From contig NAVB01000075.1 in NCBI GenBank assembly GCA_002179805.1, positions 1 through 46,953 on the forward strand: a stretch of 46,953 bases of DNA. Reading direction: 5' to 3'. The first letter of the stretch is position 1, and the number at the start of each line of letters is the position of its first letter. A model generated the notes under the pieces. That model worked only from the letters and a program-made list of their open reading frames with translations. It did not search any database and was not told the DNA's origin. A program made the translations under genes and the position numbers. Of the stretch, positions 26,308 to 35,117 are shown in pieces. This stretch comes from Acanthamoeba lenticulata. Its lineage: Eukaryota; Discosea; Longamoebia; Acanthamoebidae.

Positions 26308-26670
26308 ATGCTGCGTGTTGTGGCTGAGCTCAGCGGAGGAAGGAAGAGAATGAAGGGAGTCGAGGGGAGCCCAGAGCTAAAAGTGGCGTCCTTGGCACTA
26401 TTGCGCCGTTAGCTGATTGGCTCATTGATAATTCGATCAGACTGCAACCCTCTCCGAACTTTCCTTCTTGGTCATGAAGGAGAAGCCCTGCAGGGCCCCT
26501 CACGTGAGACCTACGCCACACCCGAGAGCCTCTTCTTGAGGCCGCTCTAGTTCGCGGCGAACAGACCCACCTTCAAGGATGAATGAAGCGGCCAACCAGA
26601 ACTTCCAGGAAGTTCGAAAGGCACAGAAAAAAATAAACTGAATTTAAAATTGACTTTTGAACTCGAGCAG
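26308..26670. other. intergenic, divergent promoter region
   Basis: This lies between the giant gene (minus) and the Nudix gene (plus). It contains the CCAAT-type element listed separately and no coding sequence I trust. An ATG at 26579 begins an 11-codon open segment that could splice (GTTCGA donor, CGAGCAG acceptor) onto the Nudix start, adding a short N-terminus. Confidence 0.4.
26412..26420 (-). promoter_or_regulatory. CCAATCAGC element upstream of giant gene
   Basis: On the minus strand this reads CCAATCAGC, about 105-113 bases before the ATG at 26307. The same nine bases occur about 100-108 bases before the Ras ATG (42273-42281). The shared sequence and distance suggest a CCAAT box, possibly bound by NF-Y. 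Confidence 0.4.
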
Positions 26671-27947
26671 ATGGAGAACACCACTAAAGTGTTGGCGGCG
26701 AAGGTGGACTTCTACAACGGCGTGACTGTGGATTCAGCCTCTCTGCCTCAGGATGCCGCCCTCTTTGAATCCATCCTCACCGGTGCATTTCCCCATTTCG
26801 GCAAGATGATGATGCGTCATTTGTTTTTATTGACTCATCTACAAACAACAGCGTCGCTGGCGCAATGGAAGCAAGACGGCAAGCGCGGCGTGTGGCTGGG
26901 CATCCCCATCGGGCTCTCCCACCATATCCCCGTCGCCGTGAAGGTGCGTTGCCCTCTCTGCAAGTCGCACCGCTACAGTCTGAAGTCGTCGCCCTCCTCA
27001 CGGCGTATGTTGTTGTGTCCTTCCACGGCCCCACAGCTCGGCTTCACCTTCCACTCGGCCGAGCCCACGTCGGTGATGATGACCCACTGGCTGCCCGACG
27101 ACGAGGCCTGTCTCCTGCCCGACGGCGCCTCGCACACGGTGGGCATCGGCGGCTTCGTCTACCACGCCGCGCGCCGCGAGGTCCTCGTCGTGCGCGAGAA
27201 GTTCGATCCGGCCGGCCGCGCGTCGCCCTTCAAGCTGCCCGGCGGCTACGTCAAGGCCGGTGCGTATTTGCTATTTCTTCTTTTAATTTTATTTTTATTT
27301 ATTTATTATCTGATAAACTTTGCCGCCAGGTGAGGCCTTGGGCTTGGCGGCCGAGCGCGAGGTCGAGGAGGAGACCGGGGTCAAGGCCCGATTCAAGGGC
27401 ATTCTCACTTTCCGGTGCGTGCTCGACCCTCTGCGTTGCGTTGTGCTGCTTTTCGGGTAAACTGATGGTCATGTCATCCGTGGTGGCTGATTGGCAGGCA
27501 CATGCACCCGCACCTGTTCTCCAACTCGGACATTTACTTCGTGGCCATGCTCGAGTACGCGCGTGCATGTTGTGTCCACCTACGTGTGGTGGTTGAATTC
27601 AATCTGACGGCAAGACACGACTATGCTCCAGGCCGCTGACCTTTGAGTTCTCTCGGCAAGAGGAGGAGATCGCTGAAGTCAAGTGGATGCCGGTGCGGCC
27701 TCCATCCTCCTCTCTTGAGCTTCGCCACCAACTCCGTGCTGACGCTGGCTGTGTACAGATCGACGAGTACCGCACGCACCCGAGTGTGAACGCGGTCAAC
27801 CAGCGGATTGCCAACCTGTTTGTGGAGTCGCTGGAGCAGGGGTGGCCAGCGCTTGGGCTCGAGGTCATCGAGACCACCAGCGACTGGATGCGGGCCAAGA
27901 CCTTCCACGACCTCTACACCATCCGCAAGCGTGAGGCTGATAATTAA
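26671..27947 (+). CDS. Nudix hydrolase, NUDT6-like
   Basis: Seven exons (26671-26782, 26852-26943, 27037-27259, 27330-27414, 27498-27554, 27632-27692, 27759-27947) give 272 residues in frame. The N-terminal NUDT6-type region includes DFYNGVTVD, RGVWLGIPIG and GFTFHSAEP. The Nudix fold begins GIGGFVYHAARREVLVVREK. A perfect Nudix box follows: GGYVKAGE, seven residues, then REVEEETGV (Gx5Ex7REUxEExGU), with all metal-binding glutamates present. Family members hydrolyse nucleoside diphosphate derivatives (NADH, ADP-ribose and others); the substrate cannot be read from sequence. There is no signal peptide, so it is probably cytosolic or mitochondrial. Start 26671 begins MENTTKV, matching family length; see the preceding gap for an alternative start. 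Confidence 0.88.
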
Positions 27948-28585
27948 CAAAAGATTTTATTTAGATAAAATTGGTAGATTTTAGGACACTTTTTGGGTTT
28001 TTTGCCACTCCAGTCCAGTTTAGTTGGTAAACGGCAAACAGGCAGTGCTGCTGCGTGTGGTCGGTAGGGACCTAGCTTAAATATTCTTAAATAGTTTATT
28101 TTTTTGGTTTGATAAAAAGATGTAGTGGTTCACCGACACGGTCCCCCAACTCGGGTCCTACACCGTGTGGGATCGTTTCCTAAAGGAACCACCGCAGTAC
28201 TGCTGCTCTGTGCGTCGGGCTGGGCGGCGGGGCCTCACGCCCTCAAGCACCAGAATGGTACTGAGGGACCAGAAACCTTGCCGTGGCGAAGAGCCCCGCA
28301 ATCTTAGCTTTTTGATCGCCTTCCACAGTGTCGGGCTCCGGCTCTTGTACTTCCGGATTTTGGAAGCCATTATGGGAGAATAAAACTTGTCTCCGGGCTG
28401 AGGGGCCACTCTCACCGCCGGTGTCATGATTGTTCCCATCCTGAGCTCTTGCTGCCTGCCCATGCACAGCTAGCTTCAGGACCGTGTTGTCATGAGCAGC
28501 ACCACAGTTTGAAGACCACCTCCTCGCCGGCGGTCATTTTCTTACTTCACTTTTCTTGTCCACTTTTCCTTTGTTTTGGCGCGAG
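27948..28585. other. intergenic region with an orphan open segment
   Basis: After an AT-rich stretch (27948-28120), an 85-codon open segment runs 28126-28383 (plus) directly after a TAG that could be a splice acceptor (GATGTAG). It starts WFTDTVPQLGSYTVWDRFLK, has no usable early ATG, and I do not recognise it. It could be a gene relic, an alternative last exon of the Nudix gene, or chance. The CENP-N promoter should lie in the last 200 bases. Confidence 0.3.
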
Positions 28586-30428
28586 ATGGACAGCCGCAAA
28601 GGCACATCGAGGGGTGACGATGAGACGCAGCTTTTGTCCTCTCAGCCCACCTTCGCTGCTCTTCGTAATGCTCTCAAGAGGATTGCATCTGTCAATGAGC
28701 TTGCTGCCTTTTTGATTAATCACCTCAAGATCAGCCCCACTATTGCTGATCCTCAACGCGGCAAGAACCACATCTTGAGTCAATTGAGAACCCACTTGGT
28801 ACATCATTCTTATTCATCAGTTCATTTCTCTACGCGGTCCTGTCCAACTTTCATTTTGCAGGACGGCGAAGTTACGCGCGATCAGGTGGCCGCCGCTGAT
28901 CTGTGCTGTACGTGACGATGCTGATCGAGAGCTTGCTTGCACGTGCTACACGCGCATGGCTAGATGCTGAGCTCAGTTTTACACATGCAGCGGTTCGGTC
29001 GCGGCAGTTTGCATGGTCTGCCCTTAGGCTGACGCCCAGGGACCCGGCCAAGCACGCCTCGCAAGGCGGAACCGACCCCGAGCAGCTGGCCCAGCGCGTG
29101 CGCGACGAGATCGGCCTCTTTGTCTCCAATGTGCGCCACCAGCCCAGCCCATACCACGACTCCATACGCCACGGCACTGACTCGATCGAGTGCCCGGTAC
29201 AGCACTTGTGTTGGCAGACGCATGACGAGATGGTGTGGCTGCGAGTGGAAATCGATCACGTGGGCGTGGCGCGCGGTTCGGCTGAGCAGCTGCACCATCG
29301 AAAGCCGTCACAGCACGGTCTCGTGGCCTTCGTGGCCTACTGCCCGCGCTCGTGCGCCCTTTTCATGACCCACGTCAAGGCCTCCCTACGCGACATTTTC
29401 CTTCATGCTCTCGGTTCGACCTCGCGCATTCTCGTGCGCGCGTGTCGTGAGTCATGAGTCGTGCTGACGAGACGTGTCGTGGCCTCAGAAATGGCGCTCG
29501 AGTGCAGCATCGAAGTCACCCAGCTGCGCGGCAAGAACCTCCGTACGGGCTGCCATTTTATTTATCATTCTTTTTGAACTTTTATTTTATTATTTATTTA
29601 TTTATTTGAATAAAATGATAATAATAATGTGAATTGTTGTGGTGCGCGAACAGAGGCACTGGTGGAGCTGATGCTCCACCGGGACAGCCAGGGGGCCTAC
29701 CGCGACTATCGCGTGACCAACGGCCCTCAGGGGCCGGAGCGACCACGTGAGGCGGCTGAGCAGCTGCCCGTGGTGGAGGAGGACGCCGCCGAGCAGCAGA
29801 GAACAGAAGAGCACCTGCGCGAGACGTTTGGCGCATCGCCCATGCCCGCGCTCGACCGCATCGACTTCCGGGTTCGCTTTTCCCTTCTTCCTTCAACTTT
29901 CCGTCCGCATTTGCTCGACGTGATCATCAACATCACCATCACCAACGTCGATGTTGCGCCGGGCGTGGGAGAGCAGGTTGTGGACGCCTTCCGGGGCGGC
30001 TTTGACGTCGGGCCGCGCTTCGAGTGCGCCGTCCGGTTCACCGGCACCAACGTACTCGAGGTCCTCCTGCCCCGCTTCATGTTGTTGTTGGAGTTGACAA
30101 CGTTGTTGCTGACGATGACGACACACAGGGGTTGCGACGGCTAGTGCAGCTCGGGATCGCGCAGCCGCCGCTGCCGCCGCACATGGTCAATCTGCCCTCG
30201 CTTTGCCAGAACAGCTTCGACCTCGTGGTGGACCCCGAGAAGGAGAATGAGCAAGTCGAGGACCAGCAGGAGGAGAAGGAGGATGAAGGTGGAAGACGAC
30301 GACAACAAAAGAGGAGGCCAAGAGATGGTGTGATGGAAGAAATCGTGAACGAGCAGCCAGCGAACCAGAAACGAAGAAGACGAAGAGGAACCGAGGAAGA
30401 GGAGGAAGAAGAGAAGCAACGGCGTGAT

Positions 30429-30459
<31 letters not shown>

Positions 30460-30542
30460 TGACGCAGCAGCGACGACCAGAAGCTGTTCGCTCCAAGCCC
30501 TACGGCATCGTCCAGATGGGCGAGAAGCGACGTGGGGCTTGA
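28586..30542 (+). CDS. CENP-N / Chl4 kinetochore protein
   Basis: Exons 28586-28798, 28862-28907, 28991-29446, 29489-29542, 29654-29871, 29977-30060 and 30129-30542 close a frame of 495 codons. The N-terminal helical (pyrin-like) domain carries the CENP-N pattern MNEL/AxxL: here LKRIASVNELAAFL, then DGEVTRDQVAAADL. The middle domain has VWLRVEI and FVAYCPRSCALFM followed by LRDIFLHAL; then LRETFGASPMPAL matches the conserved TQETFGxxPxPxL element; then FECAVRFTGTNVLEGLRRL and LGIAQPPLP match the C-terminal domain. CENP-N/Chl4 binds CENP-L and centromeric nucleosomes in the inner kinetochore (CCAN). The last 90 residues or so are an added Glu/Arg-rich tail absent from the human protein. Alignment was from memory. 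Confidence 0.8.
30232..30480 (+). repeat. GAG/GAA-rich low-complexity coding tract
   Basis: This purine-rich tract encodes a run of Glu with interspersed Lys and Arg in the CENP-N C-terminal extension. It is disordered and highly charged; it is likely prone to length change. Confidence 0.8.
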
Positions 30543-30858
30543 GGCCGACTGTAAATCAAAAAAAGGCGAAAAAATGAAACTATGTGAGGAATGCGTTTAT
30601 GAAATTTGGCGGCTCCCTGTTGGGCGCAAGCCAGAAACATGGAGAGGCATTGGAGTTACCATAAGAGGTCGCCAGGCAAAAGCCGGGCGGCCACTGTGGG
30701 GGAGGGCAATACTCGCACTGCTCTTCTCGGCATCGAATTCAGGTGACCTCAACGACAGTAGGTGACGGCAGGATTTGTTCTTGTTTTTCGGTCCAGCCAA
30801 TCTCGACTCGCAGCTTGCTTGTAGAAATATCCCTCTCGCCGCTTGATCTCAACCAACA
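30543..30858. other. intergenic
   Basis: This lies between the CENP-N stop and the SRPBCC start (both plus). No gene was seen. A CCAAT (GCCAATC) at 30796-30802 sits about 60 bases before the next ATG and is a plausible promoter element. Confidence 0.4.
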
Positions 30859-31469
30859 ATGTCGCTCAACGTGACCGAAGAGATTACCATCGACGCCTCC
30901 GCAGATGCCGTGTGGAAGGTTGTTGGCGATTTTTTTGGCCTCAGCCAGTGGCTGCCCACGACGACTTGCGAGGTGAGTGTTACCAATTCCCCCCCCCCTC
31001 TCTTCTTTTCGTACATTTGGCCTCCCATTGGCTGTACCAATTCATTTACACTCCATTTTCACTCTATGGCAGGAAACCGCTGCCGTTGAGGGTAAGAAGA
31101 CGCGCCTTGTCACTATGACCGTCACGGGCGCCAAGCTCGTCGAGGCTCTGGATGAGGTCAACGACGCGGCGAGGAGCATCAAGTTCCACGTCGTCGAGAG
31201 CCCCTTCCCCATCACCAACTGCAACACCGAGGTTCGTTTCCGGCGATTTCCCCTCCCCCTCGCTTTAATCGATTGTCCTATCGTCTTACGCTCAGCGGCA
31301 ACAGATGAAGGTTCATGACCTGGGTGATGGCAAGAGCAAGTTCACCTGGTCCAGCGACTGCGACCCCAAGCCCGGCACGGGCGACAGTGTTAAGCCACTG
31401 CTCGCCCAGCTCTACAAGGGCGGCAACAACGCCCTCAAGTCACACATTGAGGAGGAGGCCTCCTCGTAA
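30859..31469 (+). CDS. small SRPBCC (START/Bet v1-like) family protein
   Basis: Exons 30859-30972, 31073-31231 and 31305-31469 give 145 residues. The N-terminus, SLNVTEEITIDASADAVWKV, then VGDFFGLSQWLP, is the classic beta1-alpha1-alpha2 opening of the polyketide-cyclase/dehydrase branch of the SRPBCC superfamily. Later strands (RLVTMTV, SIKFHVVES) and a C-terminal helix (LAQLYKGGNNALKSHI) complete the helix-grip fold. These proteins bind small hydrophobic ligands in a cavity. There is no signal peptide. The ligand and function are unknown. A 3' UTR with a CAACAACAACAAC stretch follows. Confidence 0.8.
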
Positions 31470-31731
31470 AGGCTTGGCCTCGTACAACAACAACAACAGC
31501 AAGAGCAAGAAGGACTCCTCTCGCCGACTGTGGCACCATGTCACCAAGAGGGGCATGTCCGGTGGTGAGTGGAGGGACATGTGTGTAGAGTACTGAAAAC
31601 AACCCTTGACTTTGAATCAAAGCAAAAACACTGCGCCTGTTTGCTGCTCCCTGTCCTGTACGGCGCGGCTGATCAGAAGTCTTAGAATGATATTGATTGC
31701 AATATCAGATGCGAACCACATCAAATGAAGT

Positions 31732-31804
31732 GGCCGGTTAGCTTAGTTGGTAGAGCGTGGTGCTAATAACGCCAAGGTCGTGGGTTCGATCCCCACACTA
31801 ACCA
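31732..31804 (+). tRNA. tRNA-Ile (anticodon AAT)
   Basis: A 73-base cloverleaf. The D-stem is GCTT/GAGC, the anticodon stem TGGTG/CGCCA with loop CTAATAA (anticodon AAT), the variable loop AGGTC, the T-stem GTGGG/CCCAC with loop TTCGATC, and the discriminator A. There is no intron. Internal A box (TAGCTTAGTTGG) and B box (GGTTCGATCC) are intact. The acceptor stem GGCCGGT/ACTAACC has two C-A mismatches (3-70, 4-69) and one G-T. The 3' half would pair perfectly if the two A were G. It may be a recently decayed copy, or the stem may be edited. Confidence 0.88.
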
Positions 31805-31808
31805 TTGC

Positions 31809-31814
31809 TTTTTT
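31809..31814 (+). terminator. RNA polymerase III terminator
   Basis: A run of six T begins four bases after the tRNA-Ile 3' end, as expected for polymerase III termination. Confidence 0.8.
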
Positions 31815-31994
31815 ATTCGATCAAAGTCAAAGGTCACCTCTGACGAAGAAGACAGGAAGTCCCACTTTCGCTCTTCCCCGTAGACCCCAAATGTTAGGAG
31901 AACGTCCGTCTGAACAGAACACAAAACCCCAATGACCATACTTGGACCGGTATGCATTTCTTCATTTACCTTGCTCTGTTTTCTTGCTACCTGA

Positions 31995-32962
31995 TCAGTC
32001 AGCATAAAACAAGAGGCCACGATTTGATGCGTTGGCTTGGTCGATGAAGTCGCTGAACTCTCGCAGGAACCTCAACTCACTGGCGTTGGCATTGTCCTCG
32101 CCCTGGGGTAGGTTTACGATCACTGCAGCGATTTCCTCTTTCAGGGCCGCCAGCTCATTGACGGAGTAGAGAGCGTCACCCTCTGCGCCCCATTGATGGG
32201 CCTGATGGCATCTCTTTGAATAAATTTTATATAAAATTTGGTGGGCCTAACAAGGTCAGTTGATGCCAGACCGTGCCGCGGTGAGCCGTGTGTGTCGCTC
32301 TTCGTTGTCATTGTTGTCATCATGAAACAGCTGGTACAAAACTGTGCTCCCATGGCTTCCTCACGGCCACCCCAGCCCATCGCTTCCTCACTTGCCTCTG
32401 GTTGCGTCAAATGTTGGCGACTGCAGTGCATGGATGACCTTGTTGGTGAACTTGAGGAGCACTGGCCGACTGCGTGGCCCGCGCCTGCACTCGCCTGCTT
32501 CTTGCCACGCGAGTTGTAAGACGACGAGCGCACCCTTGCGAGCTGGACCGGTCGTCGGAGCTGTCGGAGCCCACATGGATGCCCATGCGCACGCGGCAGC
32601 CCGCGGATGACTGGATGAACATCCCCGAGGTCGCCGGTGGGCACCTGGGTGCTCGAGTAGTCGCACCGGCCACTCGGACTTGAGCAGCGCCTGCTGTGCC
32701 TCCATGCACCGCTCGATCGCGTTGGCGACAGAGAGCTGGCGCCCCGCCTGTGGGCTTGCTCACATTCGCTTTCACTGCGCACATGGGCTGGGGCAGCGTG
32801 CTCACGCGCCGTCGCCGACGCCTTCACCCTGGCGCCACATCCAGACCGCAGCAACATCAAGCATCTGCCCAAGCTGGTAGAGCTCTTCTTGGCCAGAATC
32901 AACCAGATCCCAGCGTCTTTGGCGGGCTCCCTTAGCCACGACGGAACGACACCAATCATCAA
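31995..32962 (-). pseudogene. decayed gene with nucleotide-cyclase-like segment
   Basis: On the minus strand a stretch reads IERCMEAQQALLKSEWP, then VIRGL, then RVRMGIHVGS, with VIRGL and RVRMGIHVGS in different frames separated by one extra C near 32600. The pattern EAQxALLxxxWP...FRGLRVRMGIHxG is typical of class III adenylate/guanylate cyclase domains of amoebae. The N-terminal metal-binding part is not recognisable, and only about 30 bases separate it from the upstream gene's stop, so the 5' end is missing. A sound-looking end remains: VLLKFTNKVIHAL, a GTGAGG donor near 32410, and a last exon ending at 31995 (LKEEIAAVIVNL ... GLLFYAD). That end may belong to a different, shorter gene. Confidence 0.4.
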
Positions 32963-33014
32963 ACTCCTTCTTCTTCTTCTTCTTCAACGAACAGGCGTTT
33001 GTTTATCTTTTCGA

Positions 33015-35028
33015 CTACTGGAGGCAACACTTGCCGCCCTTGGCCTGCTGCCCGCCAGCGCTGCTGAACGGCGGTTTCTGCGTATTTGGGCATCTGTCAT
33101 GAGACGCAGCGCGTGCAACATACACACACGAACTGGGCGCTCGAGCAAGGGCAAGTACCAGGGAGACCATGCCGATGCGGCGGTGCGAAGGCTGGGGGTC
33201 CTCCGTGGCGCCGAACCACACCTGCAGCCGCTGGCCCACGAACGTCATCTTGTGCCAGTTCAGCCCCACGGGCGTCCCTGCGCACGCCCTTTGCGTCATT
33301 CATGTCGACCCTCAACGATACGCCGAGGGACAAAGGGCCGAACCGAGGACCCGCGGGCGGTGCCACGTGAGGGCGTCGGTGTTGAACACGAGGAAGTCGG
33401 CCCCGCGCCGTCGCGAGTCCACCGGGTGCGTCGCCTCGGCCTCGCTGGCCGCGGGGCCCACGCGCTGGCCGCCGTAAAAGACGATGTGGTTGCCCACCAC
33501 CACGGCGTCGTGGCTCTCCATGCGCTCGGGCTCGGGGAGGCCGCCGGGCCGGGCCGCCAGCCGCTCGATCCGCAGCGTCTCTGCCGACGTGCGTCCGTTA
33601 GCGCCAATCCGGCGGCGCCACGTCAGCACACCACGCACCGGTGTCGAGGCGGTACATGTCGCGGTACATGTGGAAGGCGACGTCGTCCCCTCCGTAGAGG
33701 AAGATGTAGCGCCCCACGAGCGAGGCCGTGTGGCAGCCCATCGGCGGCGGGACGTCGCCCCGCATCTCGCCCACGCGCCACGTTCGGGTCTCTGCTCCAG
33801 CGCGTGAGTTGGCTCGCGCGCGCGCGTGTGTGCGGGTGGAAACAAAGGACGCGCGGGCACGCACCGGTGTCAAAGATGTGGAGGTCGTTGAAGTTGCTGT
33901 CGTGGCTCCACCCGCCAAAGACAAACAGGCGGCGGCCCACGGCCGTCACCGTGTGCGTCCATCGGGGCTCCGGCGGCTGGCCGGCCGCGGCCTCCACCTC
34001 GGACCAATGCTGGTGGACTGCGACCGGCGCAACTGTGAGCCCGCGTGTGTTCGTGTGCGGCGCGCGTGTGCGGCGAGCGCGTGTGCGGTGCGTGTGTGCG
34101 GCGCACCCGAGTCAAAGACCCACAGGTCGTTGAACAGCTCGTTCTCGTCGTCGCCGCCGAAAACGTACAGGTAGCGATCGTCCACGACTGAGCGCACGCG
34201 CGTGTGTGCGGCGAGCGTGTGTGCGGCGCGTGTGTGCGGCGTGAGTGCGCAAAAAACACGCGCGCGTGTGTGCGGGTGGGCACGCACCAGCAGCGTTGGC
34301 AAAGATGCGGCCCTCGGGCCATTGGCGTAATATGGTGAGGCGATGGCCCGCGGGCCGCAGCATGACGCCCTTGACCTTCTTGCCCTGTTTATTTATTTAT
34401 TTATATTTATTAATAAATGTAAATATTAATTTTATATAAAAGGGAGAGGAAGGACCTCACGTACGTGGGAGAGCGAGTAGATGGCGAGGTCTCGGCTGGC
34501 CTCAGCCTCGCCAACGCGTCCACCAAACACGTAGACGTAGTCGTCGATGACGCCCAGCGCGCACTGGTCCGTCTGGGCCTGGTTCAAGGGGTCCGCAACC
34601 GTCTTCCACGACAAAGCCACTTCAAATTCAAATTAATTAATAAATAGGTTATAAAAATATAAAAATAATAATAAAAAAGAGTTGAAGCGCACCTTCGTGG
34701 TCCCAGTAGCGGTCAAAGCGATGCTTGAAAGCATAACGACTTCGCCAGCAGTCAACTGCTCCCGCGGCAGCCGCCCAGGTCTCGTCTGCCGGCAGCACTT
34801 GCCACCTCTACATTTTATTATATTTATTCGTTTCATGTTAGTATTTATGTTCAATTTTAAAAAGGGAGGACGGGGCAGGGCACATACGGCGGTGAGGAGA
34901 GGTCGCCAAAGGGCGTCGTCGTCAGCAACGCGCCTCCAGTCGTGGCACACAAGCCGTGCGCATGCCAAGTCGGCCACAGAAAGCCACTGAAACACAGCCA
35001 CCATCACCTCGTCCGAGACAAGCTCCAT
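33015..35028 (-). CDS. F-box / kelch-repeat protein with CaaX box
   Basis: Ten exons (minus): 34888-35028, 34693-34807, 34465-34619, 34288-34384, 34107-34187, 33865-34032, 33639-33791, 33344-33580, 33159-33277 and 33015-33077, giving 442 residues in frame. Residues 1-47 are an F-box (LVSDEVMVAVFQWLSVADLA, ARLVCHDWRRV). Kelch blades follow: DDYVYVFGG, DRYLYVFGG, GRRLFVFGG, GRYIFLYGG, NHIVFYGG, and a last LQVWFGA. F-box proteins recruit targets to SCF ubiquitin ligases; kelch propellers bind the target. The protein ends GGKCCLQ, a CaaX prenylation signal (X = Gln, farnesyl type), which suggests membrane tethering. That is unusual for this class. Start 35028 puts the F-box at residue 1-5, as is common. 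Confidence 0.8.
34033..34287. repeat. CA/CG-rich alternating repeats in successive kelch-gene introns
   Basis: Introns 34033-34106 and 34188-34287 are largely CGCACACACGC-type repeats; the intron at 33792-33864 carries a similar shorter tract. The units are near-identical between introns, so they have spread or been homogenised locally. They are alternating purine-pyrimidine and could form Z-DNA. Confidence 0.75.
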
Positions 35029-35117
35029 CTGCGACTTGACAACTTCTTTTTTCGTGACAAAACGATTTTCTTTATTTTTTTCTTCTCCTATTTTCTTCCC
35101 TAAATTAATTTACACTT

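Noticed and set aside
29189..29211. tiny GTACAG...GGCAG intron in CENP-N
   Set aside because: It would be about 21 bases, too short to splice, and the sequence reads through in frame.
34033..34287. kelch-intron repeats as coding His/Thr/Arg tracts
   Set aside because: They are bounded by good donors and acceptors that join kelch blades in frame.
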